DNA of 64,000 nucleotides from NCBI RefSeq assembly GCF_011927625.1, contig NZ_JAATIZ010000005.1:62001-126000 (forward strand). The letters run 5' to 3'. The DNA is from Paenalcaligenes hominis (lineage in GTDB: Bacteria; Pseudomonadota; Gammaproteobacteria; Burkholderiales; Burkholderiaceae_B). Under the pieces are notes generated by a model that ran no database searches, was not told the origin of the DNA, and was given only the letters and a program-made list of their open reading frames with translations. A program made the translations under genes and the position numbers. This document shows, piece after piece, positions 29,238-38,051 of the stretch (positions within the stretch are counted from its first letter, which is position 1; each line of letters starts with the position of its first letter).

Positions 29238-30204
29238 ACCTACATTACGACGTACTGTGGTGGCTGTGGCAGCCCTGTGTTTGTCTGGTGCTGCTTTGGC
29301 CCAGCAAAACGTAACTCGTATTATTGTGCCTTTTGCAGCAGGCGGCCCGATTGATGTCACCGCGCGCGTCTTAGCTGAAGGGGTTAAAGACGAGCTGGGC
29401 ACAGTCATTATTGAAAATAAGCCGGGTGCAGGCGGTAATATTGGTTCGGATTACGTTGCTAAAGCTAAACCCGATGGTAAAACCATCGGTATTGCAACGC
29501 TAGCTTCACATGCGGTCAATCCTTGGATCTACTCACAAATCCCTTACGATGCCGACAAAGACTTTGCTGCCGTCACCATGATGGTCAATGTGCCTAACGT
29601 TCTCGTTATGAATACCTTGCATGCAGAAAAGTTGGGTATCAACTCTGTTGAAGAGCTCATTGCTTATGCCAAAGCGAATCCAAACAAGTTGAACTACGGC
29701 TCGGGGGGTAATGGTAGCGGCGGTCACTTGGCAGGTGAGCTATTCAAAAAGCAAGCAGGTATCGACATTATGCATATTCCTTATAATGGCGGTGCTCCTG
29801 CACAACTGGCCCTGCTTTCTGCTGAGGTAGATTTTACTTTTGATAACCTTGCCACAGCGGCGCCTAATATTAATGCTGGTAAGCTCAAAGCATTAGCTGT
29901 TACAACGGATGAGCGTTCCGACGTGTTACCTGATGTGCCTACAGTCAAAGAAAGCGGCTTAGAAAACTTTTCTGTTTCCACTTGGTGGGGGCTGGTTGCA
30001 CCCGCTAATACCCCTAAAGAAGAGATCGATAAACTCAATGCGGCGTTTAGCGCTGCTATGAAGTCCGAGCAAGCCCAAGAACGTTTTGCGAATTTACTCG
30101 TGACTCCGGCTCCTAACACCCCCGCTGAGTTTGATGAATTCATGCGCGAAGAACGCACCCGCTACAAGCAAATCGTTGAAGACGCCGGCGCACAGGTAGA
30201 CTAA
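29230..30204 (+). CDS. Bug-family (TctC-type) periplasmic solute-binding protein
   Basis: Bug proteins are very abundant in Alcaligenaceae and bind carboxylates, nicotinate or amino acids for tripartite tricarboxylate transporters or sensing. The 324-residue product starts at the ATG at 29230 (preceded by AAAGGAG), with a signal peptide ending SGAALAQQ. The mature start RIIVPFAAGGPIDVTARVLAEGVKDELG and NKPGAGGNIGSDYVAKAKPDG are diagnostic. NYGSGGNGSGGHLAGELFK and HIPYNGGAPAQLALLSAEVDF follow as expected. No tctA or tctB partner is adjacent, so it is an orphan here. Its ATG lies inside the end of tyrA, implying translational coupling to a biosynthetic gene. The ligand is unknown. Confidence 0.93.
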   Translation: MFKPTLRRTVVAVAALCLSGAALAQQNVTRIIVPFAAGGPIDVTARVLAEGVKDELGTVIIENKPGAGGNIGSDYVAKAKPDGKTIGIATLASHAVNPWIYSQIPYDADKDFAAVTMMVNVPNVLVMNTLHAEKLGINSVEELIAYAKANPNKLNYGSGGNGSGGHLAGELFKKQAGIDIMHIPYNGGAPAQLALLSAEVDFTFDNLATAAPNINAGKLKALAVTTDERSDVLPDVPTVKESGLENFSVSTWWGLVAPANTPKEEIDKLNAAFSAAMKSEQAQERFANLLVTPAPNTPAEFDEFMREERTRYKQIVEDAGAQVD

Positions 30205-30242
30205 TCCAGTTTCCGCACGTGCTGCTTTGTCATCAAGCCCCT

Positions 30243-31154
30243 CTACTGAGGGGCTTGTGCCATCAACTGCTTTAAACGATGAACTACCCATTCAATAAAC
30301 GTATCCATGACATCGGGCAGTTGACGCCCTCGCATGACTTGGACTTGTAATACGCGAGCATGCATTTCCGTATTGCGCATAGGAATCGCCACTAACTCAT
30401 AGTCGTGCAAAAGCCCTGCTACTGAAGTATAGCTGGCAAATAAAACGGCTTGGCTATGTTTAACATACGCATGTAAGGCCTCAGCATGGTTACTGATCAC
30501 ACTTGGTTCTACCCATTTACCAATCCGGTTGCATGCCAGTTGGTAAAGTTTATGGGTCGATGTGTCTTGGTCTGTTAGGGCTAGCGGGAAGCGTTGGATA
30601 TCGTCTAACTGTAAACGCTTGCGCTTAGCTAAAGGATGATGCTTGCTCATTACTGCCAATGCCGAAGCACTACACGCATAGCGAACCTCTACCGCGTCGC
30701 TGGGGGTAGTACTAAAAGTGATGGCTATGTCGGACTCCCCCGTCGCCACCCGCTCGGTGGCCACTTTCGCACTACTAACAAAAATACTAAATCGCGTCTC
30801 TGGATATTGTTGAGTAAAACGCGCCATCACATAGGGCGCTAAATCATGAGCCACCCCTTGGGTACAAGCGACCCGAATTGGTTGCTTGCCCGCGTCGTTA
30901 AGCTCGGCGATTGCATGAAATGTGGCTTCGGTTTCTAGATTAACGCGCCGTACGTGTTTTAAGAGCATCTGCCCTGCTGCGGTTAAATGCATGCCTCGTG
31001 AGCTACGATCAAATAACGCGGTACCTACGCGTTTTTCTAATTGATTTATTTGACGACTGACAGCAGAAACGGCCACATCCAATGACTCGGCAGCCCCACT
31101 TAAGCTGCCTCGTTGAGCCACTTCATAGAAATATTTAAAGGCTAATGATTGCAT
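30243..31154 (-). CDS. LysR-family transcriptional regulator
   Basis: The 303-residue product has an N-terminal winged helix-turn-helix (residues 1-60: YFYEVAQRGSLSGAAESLDVAVSAVSRQINQLEKRVGTALFDR) followed by a periplasmic-binding-like effector domain (about 90-295). It is divergent from the peptide ABC transporter operon with 182 bases between the start codons, the usual layout for a LysR protein controlling its neighbour. A perfect inverted repeat lies in that gap at 31191-31206. Its coinducer is unknown, but a peptide or acylated amino acid handled by the operon would be reasonable. It is convergent with the Bug gene. Confidence 0.9.
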   Translation of the reverse strand: MQSLAFKYFYEVAQRGSLSGAAESLDVAVSAVSRQINQLEKRVGTALFDRSSRGMHLTAAGQMLLKHVRRVNLETEATFHAIAELNDAGKQPIRVACTQGVAHDLAPYVMARFTQQYPETRFSIFVSSAKVATERVATGESDIAITFSTTPSDAVEVRYACSASALAVMSKHHPLAKRKRLQLDDIQRFPLALTDQDTSTHKLYQLACNRIGKWVEPSVISNHAEALHAYVKHSQAVLFASYTSVAGLLHDYELVAIPMRNTEMHARVLQVQVMRGRQLPDVMDTFIEWVVHRLKQLMAQAPQ

Positions 31155-31190
31155 CTAATTACGCTTGTGATCCTCTAAAACATACGGTTT

Positions 31191-31206
31191 AGTCTTATCT
31201 AAGACT
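31191..31206. promoter_or_regulatory. Inverted repeat between the LysR gene and the ABC operon
   Basis: AGTCTTA-TC-TAAGACT is a perfect 7-bp palindrome lying 37 bases from the LysR start and about 130 bases before the binding-protein ATG. It may be a LysR operator. Its arms also match the GTCTTA/TAAGAC arms of the TCA-cluster palindrome. Confidence 0.5.
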
Positions 31207-31263
31207 CGGGTTATCCCTAAATACTCTTTCTAATAAAAGCAAAGCTATCTCTCATTCTTGTTA

Positions 31264-31292
31264 TTGTATAGAAAGATTACGCTCTATATACT
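31264..31292 (+). promoter_or_regulatory. Predicted promoter of the peptide ABC transporter operon
   Basis: TTGTAT (31264-31269), a 17-base spacer and TATACT (31287-31292) lie 45 bases upstream of the binding-protein ATG. The inverted repeat at 31191 lies upstream, in an activator position. Confidence 0.6.
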
Positions 31293-31336
31293 TGCACACT
31301 CAATTTATTAATAATCGTTGATTCTTTGGAGACACT

Positions 31337-32950
31337 ATGAGTCTACGTTTTACTGCGAAGGCTGTATCGATCAGCATAGCGTGCGCTTGGGCCTCAATGG
31401 CCTCCGCCCAGACCTTAAAGGTTGGTTTAGCGTCTGAGCCTACTGCTATCGACCCGCACTACCATCAAACTACGCCTAACGAGGCGTTAATTGCTCACAT
31501 TTTCGAGCCGTTAGTGCGCATGAGTCCTGACATGGAACTGCAACCCGCCTTAGCTGAAACCTGGGAAGCTACCGATGACCACACTTGGACATTCAAACTA
31601 GACAAAAATGCCAAGTTTTCAAACGGCGAGCCATTTACTGCCGACGATGTGATTTTTAGTTTCTGTAGAATCCATAACAATGAAACCGGGATTGCTGGAG
31701 GCTTTGTCAACACGGCCAACCGCATTAAAGCCATCGAAGCCCCCGATGCCTATACGGTTAAACTGACTACTGAAAACCCGTACCCTGTCCTGCCCAACGA
31801 GTTGGCTCGTATTCCGATGATCTGGAACGGCATTGCTGAACACGGCGACCTCAGTTACACCCCTAAAGAAGGCTGTGGCGTAACAGGCCCTTGGCCCGAA
31901 GTGAATTCTTTTAACCAAGGCACTGCGGTAATTGGTACTGGCCCCTACACATTGAAATCGTATGTAAAAGGTTCAACCATAGAACTGAGCCGTAACGATA
32001 ACTACTGGGGCACCAAGCCTGATTGGGAAACTGTTCGCTTAACTTCTGTCCCTAGCGATGGCCCTCGCTTAACGGGCTTGCTAGCGGGTGACTTTGATTT
32101 AATTGAAAACCCAGCAGCACGCGATTTAAAACGCATTAGTGACAGCGGCTTTGAATACACCATTAAGCCCTCTGTACGTGTGATGTTCTTCCAACTTGAT
32201 GCGGGGCGTGAGCAAAGTCCTCTAGTCAAGTCACCTAAAGGTGACAACCCACTCCAGAACGCTAAAGTGCGTCAAGCCATGTCCTTGGCTATCGATCGCA
32301 AAGCCATTATTGAACGCATTATGGACGGCGTAGCAACACCGGCGAATCAATACATTCCTGTAGGCATGTTTGGCTCTATTACTGACGCCCCCGATCTGCC
32401 CTACGATCCTAAAAAAGCTAAAGAGCTCTTAACTGAAGCCGGCTACCCGGATGGCTTTGAGCTGACCTTATCGGCCACCAATGATCGTTATATTAACGAT
32501 GCGCAGTTGACCCAAGCCGTTGCTCAATACCTCACACGTATCGGCATCAAAACACAGGTTGATACCATGACGCGTTCTGTGTATTTTCCTAAACGCGCTA
32601 AACGTGAGTTCAGTGCATCACTAGGTGGTTGGGGTTCCGAGACCGGTGAAGCTAGCAACTTCTTACAGTACTGGGTTACCACCACCAATAAAGATTTAGG
32701 TGTAGGTAGCAGTAACTACGGTGCGTACTCTAATCCTGAGCTCGATAAGTTGTACCTCGAAGCGACCCGCACATTGGATGACACAAAACGCAGCCAATTA
32801 CTCCAAGAGGCCGTTAAGTTGTCTATCGATGACATGGGGCACATCCCTCTGCACTTTGAGAGTGGGGTATGGGCTTATCGCAAAGGCATCAATTACGTAG
32901 GCCGTGCTGACCAACGTACTATTGCTACCAATGCAACGCTGGCTAAATAA
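31337..32950 (+). CDS. Dipeptide/oligopeptide-type ABC transporter substrate-binding protein
   Basis: This is a family 5 periplasmic binding protein (SBP_bac_5), the class that captures peptides and related compounds. The 537-residue product has a signal peptide ending ASMASAQ. Early conserved features are LKVGLASEPTAIDPHYHQTTPNEALIAHIFEPLVR and LAETWEATDDHTWTFKLDKNAKFSNGEPFTADDVIFSF. KVRQAMSLAIDRKAIIERIMDG lies in the middle, also a family signature. It heads a five-gene transporter operon with two permeases and two ATPases. The M20 peptidase at the end suggests that the cargo is a peptide or N-acyl amino acid that is hydrolysed inside the cell. Confidence 0.93.
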   Translation: MSLRFTAKAVSISIACAWASMASAQTLKVGLASEPTAIDPHYHQTTPNEALIAHIFEPLVRMSPDMELQPALAETWEATDDHTWTFKLDKNAKFSNGEPFTADDVIFSFCRIHNNETGIAGGFVNTANRIKAIEAPDAYTVKLTTENPYPVLPNELARIPMIWNGIAEHGDLSYTPKEGCGVTGPWPEVNSFNQGTAVIGTGPYTLKSYVKGSTIELSRNDNYWGTKPDWETVRLTSVPSDGPRLTGLLAGDFDLIENPAARDLKRISDSGFEYTIKPSVRVMFFQLDAGREQSPLVKSPKGDNPLQNAKVRQAMSLAIDRKAIIERIMDGVATPANQYIPVGMFGSITDAPDLPYDPKKAKELLTEAGYPDGFELTLSATNDRYINDAQLTQAVAQYLTRIGIKTQVDTMTRSVYFPKRAKREFSASLGGWGSETGEASNFLQYWVTTTNKDLGVGSSNYGAYSNPELDKLYLEATRTLDDTKRSQLLQEAVKLSIDDMGHIPLHFESGVWAYRKGINYVGRADQRTIATNATLAK

Positions 32951-32985
32951 AAAATAGATGTTGTAGGCTGACTAAGGAGTTTATT

Positions 32986-33963
32986 TTGGCCGTTTTTATT
33001 GTTCGCAGATTACTACAAAGCCTAATGGTGTTATTGGCAGTATCTGTGGTGGTGTTTTTTGCAGTATACGCCGTGGGTGATCCCATTGAACTATTAGTCA
33101 GCCCTGACGTGGGTCAAGATCAGCGCGATGCGCTGATCGCCCGTCTTGGGTTAGATCTACCTATCTGGCAACAATACCTGCACTTTTTATGGCGTGCGCT
33201 ACATGGCGATTTAGGTAACTCCTTTGTCCATGGTATGCCTGCTGTTGAACTGATTTTGCAGCGTTTCCCCGCCACCCTTGAGCTAGTCGTGGTGGCTATC
33301 AGTTTGACCTGTATTTTAGGTATTCCTCTAGGCTTGATTGCCGGTTTACACCGCGATAACTTGCTCGGCAAAAGCATTATGAATACGTCTATCTTGGGTT
33401 TTTCTTTGCCTAATTTCTGGCAAGGGATGGTTTTCATCTTACTGTTTGCTGTTTGGCTAGGCTGGCTGCCTGCTTCAGGCCGTGGCCCTACGGTCGAGTT
33501 CTTAGGCATGCGTCTCAGCATTTTTAGCCCTGAAGGCTGGCGTCATATTGCCTTACCTGCGGTGAACTTAGCCATTGCCAATATTGCTCTGGTATTGCGT
33601 ATGACGGCTTCTGGTGTTAGCGAAGCACAAAGTCAAGACTACGTGCGTTTTGCTCGTGCTAAAGGGGTTAAACCAGGCCGTATCGTACGTCGTCACATCT
33701 TACGCAACATCATGATTCCTGTTGTGACTGTGATTGGTATGGAGTTTGGTTCGCTCATTGCTTACTCCACTATTACGGAAACCGTTTTCTCTTGGCCTGG
33801 CATGGGTAAGCTTTTGATTGATAGTGTGTATCAACTTGATCGCCCTGTGGTGGTGGCCTATGTGATGCTCGTCACCATGCTTTTTGTTGTGATTAACCTA
33901 GTGGTGGATATTTTGTACGCCCTGCTTGATCCTCGTGTTCAACTCTTGGAGCCTAGCGCCTAA
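32986..33963 (+). CDS. ABC transporter permease, DppB/OppB family
   Basis: This inner-membrane permease has about six transmembrane helices. The 325-residue product starts at a TTG (32986) preceded by AAGGAG at six bases, giving MAVFIVRRLLQSLMVLLAVSVVVFF. The first periplasmic loop contains DPIELLVSPDVGQDQRDALIARLGLDLPIWQQYLHFL, typical of DppB. The EAA loop that docks the ATPase is visible as SQDYVRFARAKGVKPGRIVRRHILRN. The stop overlaps the next ATG by one base (TAATG). Confidence 0.93.
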   Translation: MAVFIVRRLLQSLMVLLAVSVVVFFAVYAVGDPIELLVSPDVGQDQRDALIARLGLDLPIWQQYLHFLWRALHGDLGNSFVHGMPAVELILQRFPATLELVVVAISLTCILGIPLGLIAGLHRDNLLGKSIMNTSILGFSLPNFWQGMVFILLFAVWLGWLPASGRGPTVEFLGMRLSIFSPEGWRHIALPAVNLAIANIALVLRMTASGVSEAQSQDYVRFARAKGVKPGRIVRRHILRNIMIPVVTVIGMEFGSLIAYSTITETVFSWPGMGKLLIDSVYQLDRPVVVAYVMLVTMLFVVINLVVDILYALLDPRVQLLEPSA

Positions 33964-34895
33964 TGAAAACTGATCAACTTGAGTCACCTGTGCAACCAGC
34001 GGCTATCCCTACCGTGCAACCAGTACAAAGCACACCGCAGCGTCAAAAAATCTTAAAAAGTTTGCGCAGCCGTCCTTCTACCAAACGCTGCTTGATTGCT
34101 TTATTTTTATTAATTGCTGTGGTGTTAGTGGCGCCCTATTTTGCGCCTCAAAACCCCTATGACCTATTGGCCTTAGATATTATGGACGGGCGCCTGCCGC
34201 CGGGCTCAGAAAGCTTCTCGGGTCAAACCTATTGGTTAGGTACCGACTCACAAGGTCGAGACATGCTAAGCGCTATTTTATATGGCCTACGCATCAGTCT
34301 ACTGGTCGGTTTAGGCGCAGTTATTATTTCTGCCATTATTGGCATGATGATGGGCTTAATTGCTGCCTTTCATGGTGGTTGGGTAGATAGTCTTATCATG
34401 CGCACCGTGGACTTTATTTTAGGCTTCCCCACCATTTTAGTTGCCCTTGTGCTGCTTTCGGTGTTGGGTAAAGGTATTGATAAAGTCATTATTGCTTTGG
34501 TGATCGTGCAATGGGCTAATTACGCTCGTATTATGCGCGGCCGTGCTTTACAAGAACGCCGCAAAGAATACATTGAAGCCGCCACCAACCTAGGGTTCTC
34601 GTCATGGCGCATCATGTTTAAACACCTGATGCCAAACTGTTTTGGCCCCATCATGGTGTTTGCCACTATCCAAATTGCTACCGCAATTGTGCTTGAGGCA
34701 ACCCTTTCATTCCTAGGGGTTGGGGTACCCGTCACCGAGCCATCCTTAGGTTTACTCATTTCCAGTGGCTTTGAGTTCTTACTGTCTGGTGATTACTGGA
34801 TCAGTATCTTCCCCGGTGTCGCTTTATTGTTGCTTATTTTATCGATCAATATCGTGGGCGATCGCCTACGTGAAAGTTTGGATCCACGACGCTAA
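33963..34895 (+). CDS. ABC transporter permease, DppC/OppC family
   Basis: This is the second permease of the peptide-type transporter. The 310-residue product has an N-terminal cytoplasmic stretch, then a first helix (about 44-62) and the motif YWLGTDSQGRDMLSAILYGLRISLLVGLGAV, which is diagnostic of the DppC branch. The EAA loop is YIEAATNLGFSSWRIMFKHLMPN. It ends RLRESLDPRR as most DppC proteins do. Translation is coupled to both neighbours by one-base TAATG overlaps. Confidence 0.93.
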   Translation: MKTDQLESPVQPAAIPTVQPVQSTPQRQKILKSLRSRPSTKRCLIALFLLIAVVLVAPYFAPQNPYDLLALDIMDGRLPPGSESFSGQTYWLGTDSQGRDMLSAILYGLRISLLVGLGAVIISAIIGMMMGLIAAFHGGWVDSLIMRTVDFILGFPTILVALVLLSVLGKGIDKVIIALVIVQWANYARIMRGRALQERRKEYIEAATNLGFSSWRIMFKHLMPNCFGPIMVFATIQIATAIVLEATLSFLGVGVPVTEPSLGLLISSGFEFLLSGDYWISIFPGVALLLLILSINIVGDRLRESLDPRR

Positions 34896-35881
34896 TGAAT
34901 CAGACTCATTTATTAACTGTAAACAATTTGCAAACGGCGTTTCATACCGAAGCAGGCGCCTGGTTAGCCGTCGACGGGGTCAACCTTCAGGTCAAACGAG
35001 GCGAAATTTTAGGTCTAGTGGGGGAATCTGGTTCGGGAAAATCCGTGACTGGGTTTTCCCTGCTAGGCTTAATCGACCCGCCGGGTGAAGTCATAGAGGG
35101 TCAGGTCATTTTCAACGGTCAAGACTTACGTCAAAGTAGCGAAGAGCAATTGCGACAACTGCGTGGTGACCGTATTGCCATGATCTTTCAAGATCCACTG
35201 ATGACCTTAAATCCTGTCTTGAAAGTGGGGGAACAAATGATGGAGGCAATCTTCACGCATTATCCCCAAACGAGTAAAGCCGAAGCCAGACAACGCTGCT
35301 GCGACGCTCTGGCTCAGGTAGGTATCCCCGCGCCCGAGTCACGCCTTGACAATTACCCCCATGAATTCTCGGGCGGCATGCGTCAACGCGTAGCGATTGC
35401 GATTGCCATGCTGAACAAGCCAGATTTAATCATTGCTGATGAGCCGACTACTGCCTTAGACGTGACGATTCAAGCGCAAATTCTGTATGAAATACAAAAA
35501 TTGTGTAAAGAACAAAACACGGCTTTGATTTGGATCACACACGACCTTGGGGTGGTTGCAGAATTAGCCGATAACGTAGCAGTTATGTATGCAGGTCGCA
35601 TTGTGGAGTACGGCGCGGTGGACGACGTATTAAGTCAGCCCATTCATCCTTATACCCAAGGCCTACTGAACTCCATGCCTGGTACCAGTCAGCCAGGAAC
35701 ACGACTACAGCAAATTGATGGCATGGCGCCCACCTTAACAAGCCGTGAGCAGGGCTGCACCTTTAGACCGCGTTGTGCTCAAGCGCATCCTTCGTGTGCA
35801 GACGCCCCTCCCCCTGAAACGCATTTAGCGGGACGCCAATACCGCTGTTATTTCCCTCTGCATCTTGAGGTTGCATCATGA
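34895..35881 (+). CDS. ABC transporter ATP-binding protein, DppD/OppD family
   Basis: The ATPase energises uptake by the two permeases. In the 328-residue product Walker A is GESGSGKS (residues about 43-50), the ABC signature is FSGGMRQRVAIA and Walker B is LIIADEPTTALD, with an H-loop in WITHDLG. The C-terminal oligopeptide/dipeptide transporter extension with Cys residues (GCTFRPRCAQAHPSC) is present; in relatives it can hold an iron-sulfur cluster. The stop overlaps the next ATG (ATGA). Confidence 0.94.
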   Translation: MNQTHLLTVNNLQTAFHTEAGAWLAVDGVNLQVKRGEILGLVGESGSGKSVTGFSLLGLIDPPGEVIEGQVIFNGQDLRQSSEEQLRQLRGDRIAMIFQDPLMTLNPVLKVGEQMMEAIFTHYPQTSKAEARQRCCDALAQVGIPAPESRLDNYPHEFSGGMRQRVAIAIAMLNKPDLIIADEPTTALDVTIQAQILYEIQKLCKEQNTALIWITHDLGVVAELADNVAVMYAGRIVEYGAVDDVLSQPIHPYTQGLLNSMPGTSQPGTRLQQIDGMAPTLTSREQGCTFRPRCAQAHPSCADAPPPETHLAGRQYRCYFPLHLEVAS

Positions 35882-36867
35882 GCGCCCCCATTATTGAAAT
35901 CCAAAACCTGCATAAGCAGTTCAGTAAATCGCCCGACTTAGCGCATCGTCTTTTGCAAACGCTAGGTAAAGCGGATCCGGTCCCCACGGTGCATGCAGTC
36001 AATGGCGTTAATCTTTCTATACACAAGGGCGAGGTGGTTGGCCTTGTGGGTGAGTCTGGGTGCGGTAAATCCACCTTGGGTCGCATGGTCGCCGGTCTAA
36101 TTAAGCCCAGTTCGGGTCAGGTATTGTATGAAGGTCAAAATACGCAACGCTTAAACAGCGCCGACAAGCTGGCTTATACGCTTGGAGTACAGCTAATTTT
36201 CCAAGACCCCCTGGCTTCGCTTAATCCTAAACACAAGCTGGGTGACATTATCAGTGAAGCCCTACTCGTGCATAAGTTAGCTCCTAAAGACCAACTCACC
36301 CAGCGCATTCATCATGCCTTAGCTGAGGTTGGCCTGGACGTCGACTACAAAGACCGCTTGCCCCACCAAATTTCAGGCGGCCAACGTCAACGTATTGGTA
36401 TTGCTCGTGCTCTGATGGTGGAGCCTACGTTTTTGGTGTGCGATGAGCCGGTTGCCGCTTTAGACGTTTCGATTCAAGCCCAAGTGATTAACTTGTTTAT
36501 GGACTTGCGCGATAGGCATGAGCTGACTTATTTATTTATCAGTCACGATTTAGGTGTGGTTCGTCACATCTCAGATCGCGTGGCCATTATGTATTTGGGT
36601 CGTATTGTGGAAATAGCAGACAGTGCGTCAATTTTTAACCGTGCTGCCCATCCTTATACCCAGGCCCTATTGGCAGAAATGCCTGATGTAACTAAAAAAG
36701 GGCGTAACTTCACGCCCATTAAAGGAGAGATTCCATCTCCATTAAACCCACCGAGTGGTTGTACTTTTCATCCTCGCTGCCCCTTAGCTACAGAGGCTTG
36801 TAAGCTGACTGTACCTGAACTTAAAACCATCGCTCCTGGGCACGAAGCGGCTTGTCATTTGATTTAA
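35878..36867 (+). CDS. ABC transporter ATP-binding protein, DppF/OppF family
   Basis: This is the second ATPase of the transporter. The 329-residue product has Walker A GESGCGKST, signature [15 protein letters not shown] and Walker B FLVCDEPVAALD, followed by FISHDLGVVRHISD. The C-terminal oligopeptide extension contains GCTFHPRCPLATEAC. The order SBP-DppB-DppC-DppD-DppF is complete, so the locus encodes a full heterodimeric importer. Its start overlaps the upstream ATPase by four bases. Confidence 0.94.
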   Translation: MSAPIIEIQNLHKQFSKSPDLAHRLLQTLGKADPVPTVHAVNGVNLSIHKGEVVGLVGESGCGKSTLGRMVAGLIKPSSGQVLYEGQNTQRLNSADKLAYTLGVQLIFQDPLASLNPKHKLGDIISEALLVHKLAPKDQLTQRIHHALAEVGLDVDYKDRLPHQISGGQRQRIGIARALMVEPTFLVCDEPVAALDVSIQAQVINLFMDLRDRHELTYLFISHDLGVVRHISDRVAIMYLGRIVEIADSASIFNRAAHPYTQALLAEMPDVTKKGRNFTPIKGEIPSPLNPPSGCTFHPRCPLATEACKLTVPELKTIAPGHEAACHLI

Positions 36868-36888
36868 TCATTGCATAGGACATTTTTT

Positions 36889-38028
36889 ATGAATCCCGAT
36901 TCCATGCAGGAACTATCCGATAGCTTGCGCCAACAAATCATTCGTTGGGTCGAACTTGAGTCTCCCTCACACGAAGCCGAGGATCTACGCCGTATGGCTG
37001 ATCTTATTCTAAGTGAACTCGAAGACAGCACGTTACGTGTCGAGCAGATCGACTTAGGTCCAGAAACGGGGCCCTTATTACACATCCATAATCGTGCCTC
37101 CACGGATACCCGCCCTGGTATCTTGATACTGGGTCATTACGACACGGTGCACCCACGTGGTACGCTAGAGAAAAACCCCTGCCGCCAAGAAGACGACAAG
37201 CTCTACGGCCCGGGGATTTACGACATGAAGTCAGGCATTGTGTTGGCACTATCGGCCCTAAAAGAACTCGCTAGCCCCGATGCAACCCACTTACCTATTG
37301 ATATGGTTTTGGTGCCCGACGAAGAAACCGGTAGCCATTACTCACGAGAGCACATCGAGCTCTTTGCGCAAAAATCTGTCTATACTCTAGTATGCGAACC
37401 GGCTCGTGCCGAAGAAGGCCGCTGTGTAACCGCACGCAAAGGCACCGGAAATATTGTGATTACGGCTCATGGCCGTCCTGCTCATGCCGGTGTGCAGCAT
37501 GAAAAAGGTCGCAATGCCATCGAAGAAATCGCTCACCATGTTTTAGCTTTAGAAAAGCTCACTGATTACGAGCGCGGGATTACCGTCAGTGTGGGCACAA
37601 TCAAAGGGGGAACCACTTCTAATGTGGTGCCTGCTTGGTGTCAAATCGTGGCGGATTTCCGTGTGCCTAATGCAGAAATGGCCGAACGCCTAGAGTCGCA
37701 GGTTCAAAACATCAAAGCCGTTAACCCCGATATTACGATTGATGTTGCGTTTACCTTAAACCGCCCTGCTATGGCTCGTACCGACGCCACTGCTGCTCTT
37801 TTAGAGCGCTGCCAAGCCTTTGCCCAACAAGCCGGCTTTGAGCTAAAAGAAGCCCCTATGACAGGGGGGGCAAGTGATGCAAACTTTACAGCGGCGTTAG
37901 GCATTCCTACGTTGGATGGTCTGGGGGCCGATGGTAACAGCGCGCATACTTTGCGTGAGCACATCTTGGTGTCCACCTTAGCTGAACGCCGTCAATTTTG
38001 GCTGCACACCTTAGCCCAACTCGACTAA
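36889..38028 (+). CDS. M20-family metallopeptidase, CPG2-like
   Basis: M20 enzymes are di-zinc peptidases or amidohydrolases that remove C-terminal or N-acyl residues. The ATG at 36889 (379 residues, MNPDSMQELSDSLRQQ) has AGGA seven bases before it and is preferred over a TTG at 36871. Metal-ligand motifs are GHYDTVHPRG (His, Asp), GPGIYDMKSG (bridging Asp) and PDEETGS (Glu-Glu, the catalytic base). A dimerisation domain (about 180-290) carries HAGVQHEKGRNAIEE, and the last His ligand is in GNSAHT. The similarity suggests the carboxypeptidase G2-like branch. With no signal peptide, it would act in the cytoplasm on what the ABC transporter imports. Confidence 0.9.
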   Translation: MNPDSMQELSDSLRQQIIRWVELESPSHEAEDLRRMADLILSELEDSTLRVEQIDLGPETGPLLHIHNRASTDTRPGILILGHYDTVHPRGTLEKNPCRQEDDKLYGPGIYDMKSGIVLALSALKELASPDATHLPIDMVLVPDEETGSHYSREHIELFAQKSVYTLVCEPARAEEGRCVTARKGTGNIVITAHGRPAHAGVQHEKGRNAIEEIAHHVLALEKLTDYERGITVSVGTIKGGTTSNVVPAWCQIVADFRVPNAEMAERLESQVQNIKAVNPDITIDVAFTLNRPAMARTDATAALLERCQAFAQQAGFELKEAPMTGGASDANFTAALGIPTLDGLGADGNSAHTLREHILVSTLAERRQFWLHTLAQLD

Positions 38029-38051
38029 GGCGTACTAGCTCACTTAATTCG

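Noticed and set aside
30234-30257. 10-bp hairpin at the ends of the Bug and LysR genes as terminator
   Set aside because: The stem is good, but no T-run follows on either strand and it overlaps the LysR stop codon. It may slow transcription but is not a clear intrinsic terminator.
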